Of a stretch of 64,000 nucleotides of DNA, positions 31,301 through 40,210 are shown piece by piece. The notes beneath the pieces were generated by a model. It worked only from the letters and a program-made list of their open reading frames with translations, was not told the DNA's origin and ran no database searches. Both the position numbers and the translations under genes were made by a program. Numbering within the stretch: the stretch's first letter is position 1; every line of letters begins with the position of its first letter. This stretch comes from Clostridia bacterium (GTDB taxonomy: Bacteria > Bacillota > Clostridia > Acetivibrionales > DSM-27016), in assembly GCA_026414765.1 (NCBI GenBank), contig JAOAIJ010000042.1, positions 124,001 through 188,000 on the forward strand. Direction: 5' to 3'.

Positions 31301-34300
31301 TTCATCACACAAATCTATATCAACTACCTTTAGCTTATCTCCAGTCTGACCGGAACTGCCATACCGGATCAACGCCCACATATCAGGACAGCATTCATCA
31401 AATACCGTAATCTCTTGCAGCGCAAAGGGCACTATCGGTTTATTCATGGCAAAACTGCCGGAAAAAATCATATCACCGTCACCTGCCAGCAAACCTATTG
31501 ACGCCTGCAAAGCTGAATCCATCAGTCCAGGATGTAGCACAAACCGTCCGCCTGCATTAAAGGTTTGAGTTTTCAGAGACAGCTTTGTTATGGCTAGCCC
31601 CTCTCCTATGTAGACTTTTTCGATTCCCTGGTATCCAGGCCCGTAATTCAGTCCTATTGCCCTGAATGCGTCATAACATTCTTCAGAGGTGAGTATACCC
31701 TTGCTGCACTTGGCCTTCAAAGAAGCGATATCTATAACCAGATCCTCACCAGGCTTTCTGAACACAGCTATTCCCTTGCTGTGTTCAACCGGCTCCGCTC
31801 CTTCTTCATACTGGCTATAAATTTCATAGGCAATCTCTCCGTCTTCTTCAGGATAAAGCGCTATATTCACCTTGACAGGCTGGTCTACTACAGCAACAGG
31901 CCTCAACCATACTACATTCTTAAGTCTGATTCCTGATTGAGCCTCTACCATTGCCTCCATAGATTGCTCCAATGCTGCCCTGGCCATTTCAAGGCATGCA
32001 ACCCCGGGTAGAACCTTTACCCCATTAACTAAATGGTCTTTCATAAAAAATTCTGCACCGGTAAAGGTCGAGCTAAATCTCTGTTCCAGCAAACTCGAGG
32101 TATTCCGTTGCAACAACGGATGTATGTATTGTATTTCATCAGGTAGCACTGTACTGATTACAGCCTTGTATGCTTCATCTTCCGGAACCCAGTATTGTTC
32201 TCTGGCAAAAGGATATGTAGGAAGATGGGTACGCCGCAGCTTAATACCACTGTAAAGCAAATCCCAGGGAATTTCATGACCCTGGCAATAAAGGTCTGCC
32301 AGTACATGAAGTGCCTCCTGGTATTTACTCTCATCTCCAAGCAGCAGCCGGGTTTGTTCTGCTGTATCTATAACATACTGCTTCATCGCTTTTTGAGCTT
32401 TAAAACTACCGGAAACCTTTCCCACAAACACATTGAACAATTTCTCACTGTCACCTGCATGGCTTAATGCATATACAGCTTCTTCCTTTCCCCGGATCAC
32501 TACGGCACAACGGCAACTGAAGTGCTGGCGCCCCTCCATCAGGGTATAGCAGATTCTATGCAAATCCTGTTGCTGCACATCTCTGTTCTTCAGCATATTT
32601 ATCATATCTTTGATTCTTTCCTGCAAGGCTTCAGGTGTCTTGGCTGAAAGTACCAGCAGAAAACACGGCGGTACTGCAGAAGGCTCAAGTCCATCCTCTT
32701 CTGAATAGCTTCTTACAACCATATGAACGTTTGTCCCGCTCATCCCAAAGGCGCTTACAGCTCCTGTGAGGGGTTTTCCACCATCCTTTACCCATTCTTT
32801 GGTTGTCTTATTGACATAAAACGGGCTTTTTTCCCAGTTGATATAGTCATTTTCTTCTTGGCAGTGCAGACTGGCAGGAATTTTTCCATGTCGGAGAGCT
32901 TGCACCAGACTGATCAGACTTACTACACCGGAAGCCGCCAGCGTATGACCTAGATTTGTCTTAGTGGAGGTAAGTGCACAGTATCCCTGCTTGTCTGTAT
33001 AAGACTTATATGCATCATATAATGCGTTGATTTCAACAGGATCTCCCAATTTTGTACCAGTTCCGTGTGTAACTATATAACCGATGTCTTCGGGATTAAT
33101 CCTGTATTGATCATATACCGTTTTCAATAGATTAGCTTGTGCAACCCCATTTGGAGCCGTAATACCATTGGTCTTCCCGTCATAGTTTATCCCGCTTCCC
33201 TGTATAACTGCATATATGGGATCTCCGTCCGCTCTGGCCTGTGATAACCTTTTAAGTACTACCACCGCAACTGCTTCTCCCGGAACCATGCCGTTTGCCC
33301 GCTTGTCAAAGGCAAAGCATTTACCATCCGGGGACAGCATCCCGGCTTGCCCCATCTTCACATAAATTTGTGGAGTGAGCAGCAGATTTACACCCGCCGC
33401 AACAGCTGTATCACATTCATAATTCCGAAGGCTCAGACAGGCTTCATGTACAGCAGTAAGTCCAGAAGAACATGCGGTATTCACAGCTAAACAGGGTCCG
33501 TTCAGGTTAAGAAAATATGACAGTCGCGCTGACAGGACTGCATTGTGATTTGATGTAATGCTGCTTTTGTCTCCGGCAATAAGGTGATAATCACCATCTT
33601 CTACTCCTACAAACATACCGGTTTTGTTTGTTCCAGCCTTATGCACACCGTATCCTGCATCTTCAAGCGCATTCCAGGCTTCCTGCAGCAAGAGCCTGTG
33701 CCTCGGATCCATATACTCCGCTTCACGGGGTGAAATCTCAAAAAACAGGGGATCAAACTCTTTCACACCCGGGACACAGCCACACCATTTACAATTGGTC
33801 TTTCCCTGATCTTTCATAGGATCACCGAAGTATTGCCGCCAGTCAAAACGTTCAGCAGGTATTTCCTGAACTACTTCCCTGCCTTCCTCAAAGATCTTCC
33901 ACAGCTCATCAATATTCCGCGCTTGCGGAAAACGTCCGCTCATCCCTATAATAGCAATAGGTTCCTGATTGCTCTTTGAAGTGCTGCCTGCTATAAACCT
34001 GTTTTTTTTCAGGACAGGCATTTCCTGTTGTATAGCAGTTCCGGCCTTAACTGCCGGTGATACGGCTTTTTCTTCAATTTTTTCATTATAAAACTCTCTG
34101 ATGGCATCCCTGTGCTTTTCCCAAAAATACTGCACTAATTTTTCAAAGGTAGAGTATCCATAAAACAAAGCCGGAGTAATTTCTATACCGAAATGGCTGG
34201 TTAACAGTGCTGCAAATTCAGTCAGAGCAAGAGAATCAAAGCCAAAGTCTGCCAGGTTTGCTGCATTATCAAGCTTTTCCCTGGAAATCCTGAGCAGCTT

Positions 34301-37300
34301 GCTTGTAAGTTCCTTAAGGTCCCATTCAATACACTGTTCCGGACTTAGTCCCCTCATTTCCAAGCGCCTTCCTGTACCTGAAAATACAGATACCTTGGCA
34401 GGTGCGGTTTTTTTGTACTCTGTAAGACCAAGGAAGCTTTTCACCCTGCCTGGCTGTCCTACTATCACCAACTGCTGCTCAATATTCTGGGATAATATCC
34501 GTTCAAATACAGCCATACCCTCATTTGCTTCCAAAAAGCTTTGTCCACTGGAATTCAGATAGATTTTAGCATTTTCACTATTGCCAAGACCCATCCCTCC
34601 GTCCCTCCAAAGAGGCCAATTAATAACAACAGCTTTTCCATTATGTTTTTCCGGATATTCCTGCCTGTTCCGGTAATGTGCATAGGCCATCTGGAAACGG
34701 TTGGCTACTGCATAGTCGCAGGAACCGAAGTCTCCCATAATAGCTGATGATGAAGAAAAATAGCATATAAACTCAAGAGAAGCTTCTTCCAATATTTCAT
34801 CAAGCACAAGAGTTCCTTGTATCTTAGGTTTAAGAATCTTATTAAAGCTTTCTATATCTTTTTCCAGTATGCTATCCTTTCCCTGTATCCCTGCTGCATG
34901 AATGATTCCATGAATTTCACCAAAGAGTTTTGTTGCCTGGTTCAATCCTTCCTTCATTCCGTCGGCATCACATACATCTGCCTGAATATATAATATCTTG
35001 CTGCCGAAACTTTCCAGTGTTTTTATCCTTGCCCCCTTTTCCTCATCTATGGGGGAGCGTCCGGTTAATATAAGATTTACCGGCTGGGTTTTGGCGAAAT
35101 GCTCTGCAAACAAAAATCCCAAACCTCCGCAGCCACCTGTAATGAGGTAGGTTCCTCCGGGCTTTATCAGGCTAATGCCCTGTTCAATTACTGTAGGCCG
35201 TATTCTGCACACATTCCGCATCTTGTCCTTATACAGCACACTTTGTGCTTTTGATGCGTTAAGTTCTGCCCAGACCCGTTTCATCCACTCTTTCATGTCA
35301 GGTTTCAACACCTGCCCGTAAGCCTCCTCGAGTATTACCGCCATCTGTATACCCGGAAGGACAAGCCCGAGTGAGCGTTCAAATCCAATCAATGATTCCA
35401 GGTAACACCGGTCCAGTCCATTCTGCGCCTGTGCTGCCAGCATTAGTCTGTCCGGTTTTAGCCCTGAAACTGCTATAGCCTTTATGATATATACGATACC
35501 TGTGAAATCATAGATATGCCTCAAGTCTTCAAGCGCCCATAAATACAACACTGCGTCGATTTCCCCATAATCCACCCTTATACTACTCAAAGCCTCAGTA
35601 TATGTGTTTTGATCAGTATTTGATACACTATATACCTCTTTGGAGTATTTTCTATAGGTGCTGCCTTCCGAAATAAAGACAATTTTAGTCTCTGGGTTAA
35701 GAGATTTCATAGTCTCTGCAATTACTTGCTGGTAATGTGAATTTGAAAGAAAACAAACCACGGTTTTAATCATTGGAGGAGAAACACTCTCCAGTGCCTG
35801 CTCTACCCATACTTCTTCAAACGTCATCATCTGATGAATTTGGTCTGCATCAGCATTTTCCGCAACCTGACGACTTATATTCATAAAGGTATCGGTTCCA
35901 GCTTCTGCACTCCCTGTTATTTCAAATCCTTTTATACGCAAACAGATATTGCCTTGCCCATCGCATAAGTCTATATCTACTTTATATGTGGAGTTTTGAT
36001 TTTTAGCTCCCTCACTATACCGGATATAAGCCCATTCTGTAGGAATGCAATTGCTTAATATATCAAGTTTGTGCATATTTAAAGGGATTAGCGGCTTTCC
36101 AACATCCAAACCTGTCATAAACTGCACTGCTGCCCGCAAAATAATATCCATTAAGGCGGGTTGCACGGTAAATTTATTCCCTGTCTCCGGAGTGGATAAC
36201 GGTAGTGCCAGCTTCATCAGTACCTTGTCCAAACCACAGTACAATCGCTCAATTTCCTTATATATGCATGTATCTTTATCACCCGCTGCATGCTTATCCT
36301 CACCGGACCGGAATGATGAAAATTCAAACTGATTACACTGGTGCCGTATAGCTTCCAAGTTCAGTGCATAAACCTGTGAGCCCTTATCCAATACAACACT
36401 CCCCCGGTTGTACACTACCGGTTCTGCACCAGTCTCAGGAGAGTCGCTGTAAATTTCATAAGTAACATCCCCATCGTCTTCTGAGTGCAGCTCTACATGT
36501 ATTTTTAGGTTCTCTCCGGCTATTACAGCAGGATGAATCCAAACTACATCCCTCAGATGTATTGCATTGTTTTCATGCTCCATACCTCCTGCTGCCTGAA
36601 CTACAGCTACTCTGACCATCTCCAGATAGGCCAGTCCCGATAAGACCTGGCGTCCATTCTCTGTATTAACAGGCAAGTAGGATTCCTTACCGGTAAAAGT
36701 CGAACTGAACCTCTGCCGGAAGAAATCTGAAATATTCTGATGCAGTAAAGGGTGGATAAAAGCTGCAACCTTTGTATTTGTCCTGCTATTCGGGTTATCA
36801 GGAACCCAGTAGCGTTCCATTGCAAAAGGATAAGTCGGGAGAGAAATTTTTGAATACCCCCCGTCTGAGAACAATTCTTTATATTCCAAAGAATATCCCT
36901 GTACATACAATTCTGCTACAACTGATATATGCTCCAAATATTGATTCTCGTGATATCCGTTTTTGCAGTTTTGTATACATTGGTTTCCATATTCCTTCAA
37001 TAGATGCTGTTCACTATTATCATTTTCATGAAGCTGGGAAAGATAAACCCGGGATGCCTTTCCCTTTTCAAGCCATTTATTTAGAAGCTCCCCAAGTTCC
37101 TTCGTACTACGTACTACACATGCCAGACGGTGGTTGAAATGCCTTCTTCCTAAAAGAAGGGTGTAGCTCATATTTCCACAATCCGCCTCTTGATTTCTCT
37201 CATAAAACGCAATCAATTGTCTGGCTTGCTGCCTCAACTGCTCTAAAGTACGTGCAGATAATACAATAAGATAACCCGGCTTCTCAGCATGCTTAAACTC

Positions 37301-40210
37301 TACCTCCGGAGCTTCTTCTATAGCCAGATGTGCATTGGTTCCACTAAAGCCAAAAGAACTTACAACTGCACAGCGCTTGATATCATGTGTGACCTCCCAC
37401 TCTTTCAGTTCTGTATTGACATAAAAAGGACTTTCCTTAAACCGGATATTTGAATTACCTGTTTTAAAGTGAAGTGATGGAGGTATCTGCCTATGCTTTA
37501 ATGACAGCAAAATCTTAATTACTCCAGCTACCCCTGCTGCAGTGGCTGCATGTCCCAGATTGGTCTTAACAGATCCTATGGCGCAATATTCTCTTTTATC
37601 CGTATACCGCCTGAATGCCTTAGTAAGAGCACTAAACTCAATCGGGTCACCCAGTTTTGTTCCTGTACCGTGAGCCTCCACCATCTGGATGTCCTGCGGG
37701 TTGATTTCAAACTCATCATATACATGGCACTCAAGACTTTCCTGGGAAATTGCACTGGGCGCTGTAATGCCGTTGGTTGTTCCATCCTGATTTATACCCG
37801 AACCCCGGATTACGCCATATATATGATCTCCATCAGCAACAGCTTCTTTCAGCCTTTTTAAAACAATTACACCTACCCCTTCTCCGGGAACAAATCCATC
37901 CGCCCGCTCATCAAAGGTATGGCAGCGTCCTGTCAAAGAAAGCATTCCGGCCCGGTTTGAGCACAAGTAAAACCCTGGCGTGGATTGAATGAATACCCCA
38001 CCTGCCAGTGCCATATCTGTTTCCCCGGTCCATAATCCCTGACAGGCTAAATGTATGGCAACCAGCGAGCTGGAACAAGCAGTATCGATACACACTGCAG
38101 GTCCCTTGAGATTAAGGTAATAGGCTATCCTGGCAGGAATAACAGAACCAGAATTTCCCCAAAACGACTGCGGTGGCGGATTATCTCCCAGTAGTTCCTG
38201 ATAGTCTACCCCTCCACATCCTACATAAACTCCGCATGAATGCCCGTCTATATCTGCCCCTGCATAACCGGCATCCTCCAATGCCTTCCAGGATTCTTCA
38301 AGGAAGAACCTCTGCTGCGGGTCCATATATGTCGCCTCCAGGCCTGAAATATTGAAAAAAAGCGGATCAAACCGGTCAATATCCTCTAAAAAGCTTCCAT
38401 GCCTGCAGTACTCAGCCCCCTCAGGATATAGCGCTCCAATATCCCACCGGCTGATTTCTTCAATAAGATCCATTCCGTTTGCCAGATGATTCCACAATTC
38501 ATCCACTGTTTTTGACTTGGCAAACCTTCCGCTCATACCAATAATGGCAATAGATTCTTTCTTTATTGAAACATTTCCCATACCCACCTTTTCCTTGATA
38601 TCAGCTTCCTTCAGCACATTTATTTTTTGAAGTCCCCTGAAATGTTCGGAACTGGTTTGTATATCCCTGCTTTCCCCGGAATGCCGGCTGGTTCTCTCAT
38701 ACTGTTTTGTATTTTGCCTTAAAGCATTTACAATTACATCCCTGTATCTGGATAATATATGTAAAGTTAATTTGTTTACCGAACTATAGTTAAATATGCA
38801 TGTGGTCTCCAGATCGATTTTCAGTATCTGATTAATGGCCTGTACCAGATTAACCCCGGTAATGGAATCCACCCCATAATCCGAAAAGGATTGATCAACA
38901 TCCACCAAACCTGTGTTTACTTTCAGCCAGTGAGACAATTTTTCTGTTATAGTTTCCTTTATATAATCTTCAGCCATCTGATCTGTTACAGCAATTTCGG
39001 AATGTAGGGTTTTTTCCTCAGTCTTAATTAAGTCGTGCCTCTTTTCTGCCGAAACCTGTAAAACTCCGCCTTTTTCCTTCTGATATCCCAGGCTGCCGTT
39101 AATTTTGTCGTCATACTTTCCGGTCTTCCCGTATTGCAGCTTTTGCCTGACCACTCCATCACTCTGCGCAGCAATGATCTGCTGTCCGAGATTATGTGAT
39201 TGACGGGCAGGAAACAAAACCGTATGAAACCCCTCGTTTTGCAAAACTTCCTTCCAGGTTCCGGGATACAGTCCCGGACAGCCCGGAATCCGCAAACCAG
39301 TGTCTTCATACAGCCACCATCCGTCTAAAAGCCCAAAGGTCAGATGGGTAAATATTGTATTGGCGCTTATCTCATTTAATAAGAGTATTCCGCCTTTCTT
39401 TAAAACCGCTTTAGCATTCCGCAGGGTTTGTCTGATATTTTTTGTAGCATGAAGTACGTTGGCTGCTATAACGACGTCGTACCCGCCCGCATCAATATCT
39501 TGAACTGCTATTGGAACTTCAGCATTGAATATTTTATAGGTAAGATAATTGTATTCAGTCCCAAACTCCTTTTCCGCATGCATTAAGAATGCTTTAGATA
39601 TATCCGTATAACAATATTCCCCTATATTCTTCCTGTAGGGTTCTAACTTACGGAAAACCACAGCGCTGTTCCCACCCGTACCCGCGCCGATTTCCAGTAT
39701 ACGGACCTGTGCTGCCGCTTCCTGTTTTATCCGTTTTTTTATAAAGTCTGTTAAAGTATCAGCGAGAACATCGTTGAAATAATCCGCAACGGGACTGTTC
39801 CTATAAATCCCTTCCACCAGTCTCATGGAAGAATCCGGGAACATGACATCGGTAGCCAACCGCTTCCCCCTCAGAATTTCAGGCAAAGCCCTCAGCATAG
39901 ATTCACTCAAAGCAGCCTTGGCTTCCATCCCAGGTTCTTTCAACCATGAGCGCTTTTCCGCCTCCCATTCAGCCCATACCTTATCAATATTCAAATGTGT
40001 CACAACAGAAGAGTATACTTCTCCTGTCTGCACAACATAATTATTCCTTACCAAAACCTCTATACTTTCCTCCATCCATCTGTCATACCGGCTGCACAAT
40101 CCTGATTTTCTCTTTAATTCGGCCAATGCCCCCTCCGAATCCCTGAAAAGTCCTATGGCTTGCAATTGACACAGCAGCAGCCGGCATAGAAGTTCATCCA
40201 TTTTCTTCAT
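25310..40210 (-). CDS. Trans-AT PKS protein 3: MT-ACP-KS6-DH0-KR-ACP-KS7-DH-KR-ACP-KS8-DH-KR
   Basis: A 4966-residue protein, the longest here. Approximate layout: methyltransferase (1-375, EIGAGTGGNS near 172); ACP (Ser near 446); KS6 (554-962); a dehydratase-like region (1150-1430) with both catalytic motifs lost (VNTENGRQVLSG for HxxxGxxxxP, VQPALMD for HPALMD); KR (1600-1890); ACP (near 1991); KS7 (2082-2497, NTACSSG, VTHGTGT); DH (2695-2990, HLVNGVKVLP); KR (near 3179-3370); ACP (near 3481); KS8 (3582-4010, DTMCSSS); DH (4212-4490, HTVNGQKILP); KR (4560-4940). It stops right after KR, so the eighth module is finished by the MT-ACP of the next protein. Expected outputs: methyl branch, hydroxyl, double bond, double bond. 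The ATG directly abuts the previous stop codon and uses GGAGGGG within it. Confidence 0.93.
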   Translation of the reverse strand: MKKMDELLCRLLLCQLQAIGLFRDSEGALAELKRKSGLCSRYDRWMEESIEVLVRNNYVVQTGEVYSSVVTHLNIDKVWAEWEAEKRSWLKEPGMEAKAALSESMLRALPEILRGKRLATDVMFPDSSMRLVEGIYRNSPVADYFNDVLADTLTDFIKKRIKQEAAAQVRILEIGAGTGGNSAVVFRKLEPYRKNIGEYCYTDISKAFLMHAEKEFGTEYNYLTYKIFNAEVPIAVQDIDAGGYDVVIAANVLHATKNIRQTLRNAKAVLKKGGILLLNEISANTIFTHLTFGLLDGWWLYEDTGLRIPGCPGLYPGTWKEVLQNEGFHTVLFPARQSHNLGQQIIAAQSDGVVRQKLQYGKTGKYDDKINGSLGYQKEKGGVLQVSAEKRHDLIKTEEKTLHSEIAVTDQMAEDYIKETITEKLSHWLKVNTGLVDVDQSFSDYGVDSITGVNLVQAINQILKIDLETTCIFNYSSVNKLTLHILSRYRDVIVNALRQNTKQYERTSRHSGESRDIQTSSEHFRGLQKINVLKEADIKEKVGMGNVSIKKESIAIIGMSGRFAKSKTVDELWNHLANGMDLIEEISRWDIGALYPEGAEYCRHGSFLEDIDRFDPLFFNISGLEATYMDPQQRFFLEESWKALEDAGYAGADIDGHSCGVYVGCGGVDYQELLGDNPPPQSFWGNSGSVIPARIAYYLNLKGPAVCIDTACSSSLVAIHLACQGLWTGETDMALAGGVFIQSTPGFYLCSNRAGMLSLTGRCHTFDERADGFVPGEGVGVIVLKRLKEAVADGDHIYGVIRGSGINQDGTTNGITAPSAISQESLECHVYDEFEINPQDIQMVEAHGTGTKLGDPIEFSALTKAFRRYTDKREYCAIGSVKTNLGHAATAAGVAGVIKILLSLKHRQIPPSLHFKTGNSNIRFKESPFYVNTELKEWEVTHDIKRCAVVSSFGFSGTNAHLAIEEAPEVEFKHAEKPGYLIVLSARTLEQLRQQARQLIAFYERNQEADCGNMSYTLLLGRRHFNHRLACVVRSTKELGELLNKWLEKGKASRVYLSQLHENDNSEQHLLKEYGNQCIQNCKNGYHENQYLEHISVVAELYVQGYSLEYKELFSDGGYSKISLPTYPFAMERYWVPDNPNSRTNTKVAAFIHPLLHQNISDFFRQRFSSTFTGKESYLPVNTENGRQVLSGLAYLEMVRVAVVQAAGGMEHENNAIHLRDVVWIHPAVIAGENLKIHVELHSEDDGDVTYEIYSDSPETGAEPVVYNRGSVVLDKGSQVYALNLEAIRHQCNQFEFSSFRSGEDKHAAGDKDTCIYKEIERLYCGLDKVLMKLALPLSTPETGNKFTVQPALMDIILRAAVQFMTGLDVGKPLIPLNMHKLDILSNCIPTEWAYIRYSEGAKNQNSTYKVDIDLCDGQGNICLRIKGFEITGSAEAGTDTFMNISRQVAENADADQIHQMMTFEEVWVEQALESVSPPMIKTVVCFLSNSHYQQVIAETMKSLNPETKIVFISEGSTYRKYSKEVYSVSNTDQNTYTEALSSIRVDYGEIDAVLYLWALEDLRHIYDFTGIVYIIKAIAVSGLKPDRLMLAAQAQNGLDRCYLESLIGFERSLGLVLPGIQMAVILEEAYGQVLKPDMKEWMKRVWAELNASKAQSVLYKDKMRNVCRIRPTVIEQGISLIKPGGTYLITGGCGGLGFLFAEHFAKTQPVNLILTGRSPIDEEKGARIKTLESFGSKILYIQADVCDADGMKEGLNQATKLFGEIHGIIHAAGIQGKDSILEKDIESFNKILKPKIQGTLVLDEILEEASLEFICYFSSSSAIMGDFGSCDYAVANRFQMAYAHYRNRQEYPEKHNGKAVVINWPLWRDGGMGLGNSENAKIYLNSSGQSFLEANEGMAVFERILSQNIEQQLVIVGQPGRVKSFLGLTEYKKTAPAKVSVFSGTGRRLEMRGLSPEQCIEWDLKELTSKLLRISREKLDNAANLADFGFDSLALTEFAALLTSHFGIEITPALFYGYSTFEKLVQYFWEKHRDAIREFYNEKIEEKAVSPAVKAGTAIQQEMPVLKKNRFIAGSTSKSNQEPIAIIGMSGRFPQARNIDELWKIFEEGREVVQEIPAERFDWRQYFGDPMKDQGKTNCKWCGCVPGVKEFDPLFFEISPREAEYMDPRHRLLLQEAWNALEDAGYGVHKAGTNKTGMFVGVEDGDYHLIAGDKSSITSNHNAVLSARLSYFLNLNGPCLAVNTACSSGLTAVHEACLSLRNYECDTAVAAGVNLLLTPQIYVKMGQAGMLSPDGKCFAFDKRANGMVPGEAVAVVVLKRLSQARADGDPIYAVIQGSGINYDGKTNGITAPNGVAQANLLKTVYDQYRINPEDIGYIVTHGTGTKLGDPVEINALYDAYKSYTDKQGYCALTSTKTNLGHTLAASGVVSLISLVQALRHGKIPASLHCQEENDYINWEKSPFYVNKTTKEWVKDGGKPLTGAVSAFGMSGTNVHMVVRSYSEEDGLEPSAVPPCFLLVLSAKTPEALQERIKDMINMLKNRDVQQQDLHRICYTLMEGRQHFSCRCAVVIRGKEEAVYALSHAGDSEKLFNVFVGKVSGSFKAQKAMKQYVIDTAEQTRLLLGDESKYQEALHVLADLYCQGHEIPWDLLYSGIKLRRTHLPTYPFAREQYWVPEDEAYKAVISTVLPDEIQYIHPLLQRNTSSLLEQRFSSTFTGAEFFMKDHLVNGVKVLPGVACLEMARAALEQSMEAMVEAQSGIRLKNVVWLRPVAVVDQPVKVNIALYPEEDGEIAYEIYSQYEEGAEPVEHSKGIAVFRKPGEDLVIDIASLKAKCSKGILTSEECYDAFRAIGLNYGPGYQGIEKVYIGEGLAITKLSLKTQTFNAGGRFVLHPGLMDSALQASIGLLAGDGDMIFSGSFAMNKPIVPFALQEITVFDECCPDMWALIRYGSSGQTGDKLKVVDIDLCDEQGKICVQFRGLSLITLNEGLSLKEAPVNSTTLLLEPCWREDTSVEEATGCEYARHLVMLCEQPDILRQDIEAFMGDVSCIPLQSECGNVAVRFEAYAVQVFEEIQSILRKKPAGNVLIQVVAPAHGEVELFSGISAMLKTTHLENPNISCQLIEAAIEEGPERIVEKLIENSRRPFDGHIRYRDGKRWVAGFKEVEPAKDMVYMPWKDNGTYLVTGGAGGLGTIFASEIAQKVKCASIILVGRSELDGEKQKKLSKIEALGAKAEYRCIDVADRKSVENLIQDICKEHGGINGVIHSAGVIRDNFIIKKTGDELKEVMAPKVSGLVNLDEASRELPLDFFVSFSSISGRMGNPGQSDYSAANAFLDSYSAYRNLLVTKKERHGITLSISWPLWKDGGMQIEAETERMLTENTGITAIRTSEAIRAFYQAFACGKEQVLVLSGDEKRLKKAFLERQTPNKAVEILFQDKMTVPVIEDGLLREKSEKYFKELLSEVINLPAERIEADAPMEKYGIDSIMVMKLTNQLEKIFGSLPKTLFFEYQNIRDIAGYFMSSYRQQLSGLLGIEQKAEAIMREAVEATAVTGPEKPAAESYRRLRFSPVRRKSEAKNDESTPDIAIIGISGRYPGAKNLREFWKNLRDGKDCITEIPKDRWDYRLYFAENKNEPGKTYSKWGGFLEGVEQFDPLFFNISPREAELMDPQERLFLECVYETLEDAGYTRETLSMNQDMGLEGNVGVYVGVMYEEYQLYGAQETLRGRPVALYGSPASIANRISYFFNFHGPSMAVDTMCSSSLTAIHLACQSLQRGACELAIAGGVNISVHPNKYLLLAQGKFASSNGRCESFGQGGDGYVPGEGVGAVLLKPLYKAVSDGDSIYGVIKGTAINHGGKTNGYTVPNPNAQAGVIERAVKEAGVNPRVISYIEAHGTGTSLGDPIEIAGLAKAFGSYTRDKGFCAIGSAKSNIGHCESAAGIAGLTKVLLQMKYRQLVPSLHSKVLNPKIDFAGTPFIVQQVLSEWKRPIVEISGERREYPRIAGISSFGAGGSNAHVIVEEYTTESEAKTQIMITSHKPAIVVLSAKSEERLKEQVKRLLTALSEQQLTDYSLADMAYTLQIGREAMEERLAVIIVSIKELEEKLNDYLDGRENIRELYRGQSKRNKETIGLLASDEDMEQIIEIWIRKGKFSKIAEFWVKGLNFDWNKLYGSLKPCRISLPAYPFEKERYWVPNAGEESDCSPLANPVNTALLHPLLHSNTSDFSGLKFTSVFTGQEFFLSDHTVNGQKILPAVAYLEMAREAVERVMGDSYGKQAGMRLENIVWTRPVAVGKEPVQVDLRIDLNENGRISFQISSFQGRNEAETVVCSEGRALPSLLPKHPLLDIESLKAQCSLGYLSPAQCYETFNSIGIEYGPGHRGIQEVYLGTGQAIARLALPSCAADAADKYVLHPSLMDSALQASIGLIGKNSDEQLLPFSMEILEVHGKCTPGMWSSIRYSDGYGDGGRLEKLDIDMCDEAGNICVRMKGVSFRTLEGGLQRKTETKVGLAGNVEERGNASILLTPVWDSVPIEKGQMSPLTTDKIALIGGNTENRKIILQYYKNACVVDIQFKDTVEGIAEKLREQGPFNHILWVAPDSSIKSVVEDTVIDEQNRGVLQLYNVIKALLTLDYGTRDLGWSIITIRTQPINERDKADPTHAGIFGLIGSMAKEYPNWKTRLVDLESAGEWPPDIFTLPQDMKGGLLVYRNKNWHQQRLLPFSPAQMKQNHFKCGGVYVVIGGAGGVGEAWSEYMIRTYKAQIIWIGRREKDTDIRAKLDRLAGLGPTPSYITADATDINSLQQAYEEIKRKHSLVNGVVHSAIVLSDQSLAKMEAKQFRAVLSSKIDVSVNLARVFHEEPLDFVLFFSSFNSFAKAAGQSNYAAGCTFKDAFANRLSMEWPCAVKTINWGYWGSVGIVASEDYQERMAQAGIGSIEPPEAMEALENLMSGPINQVALVKTTGHFVME

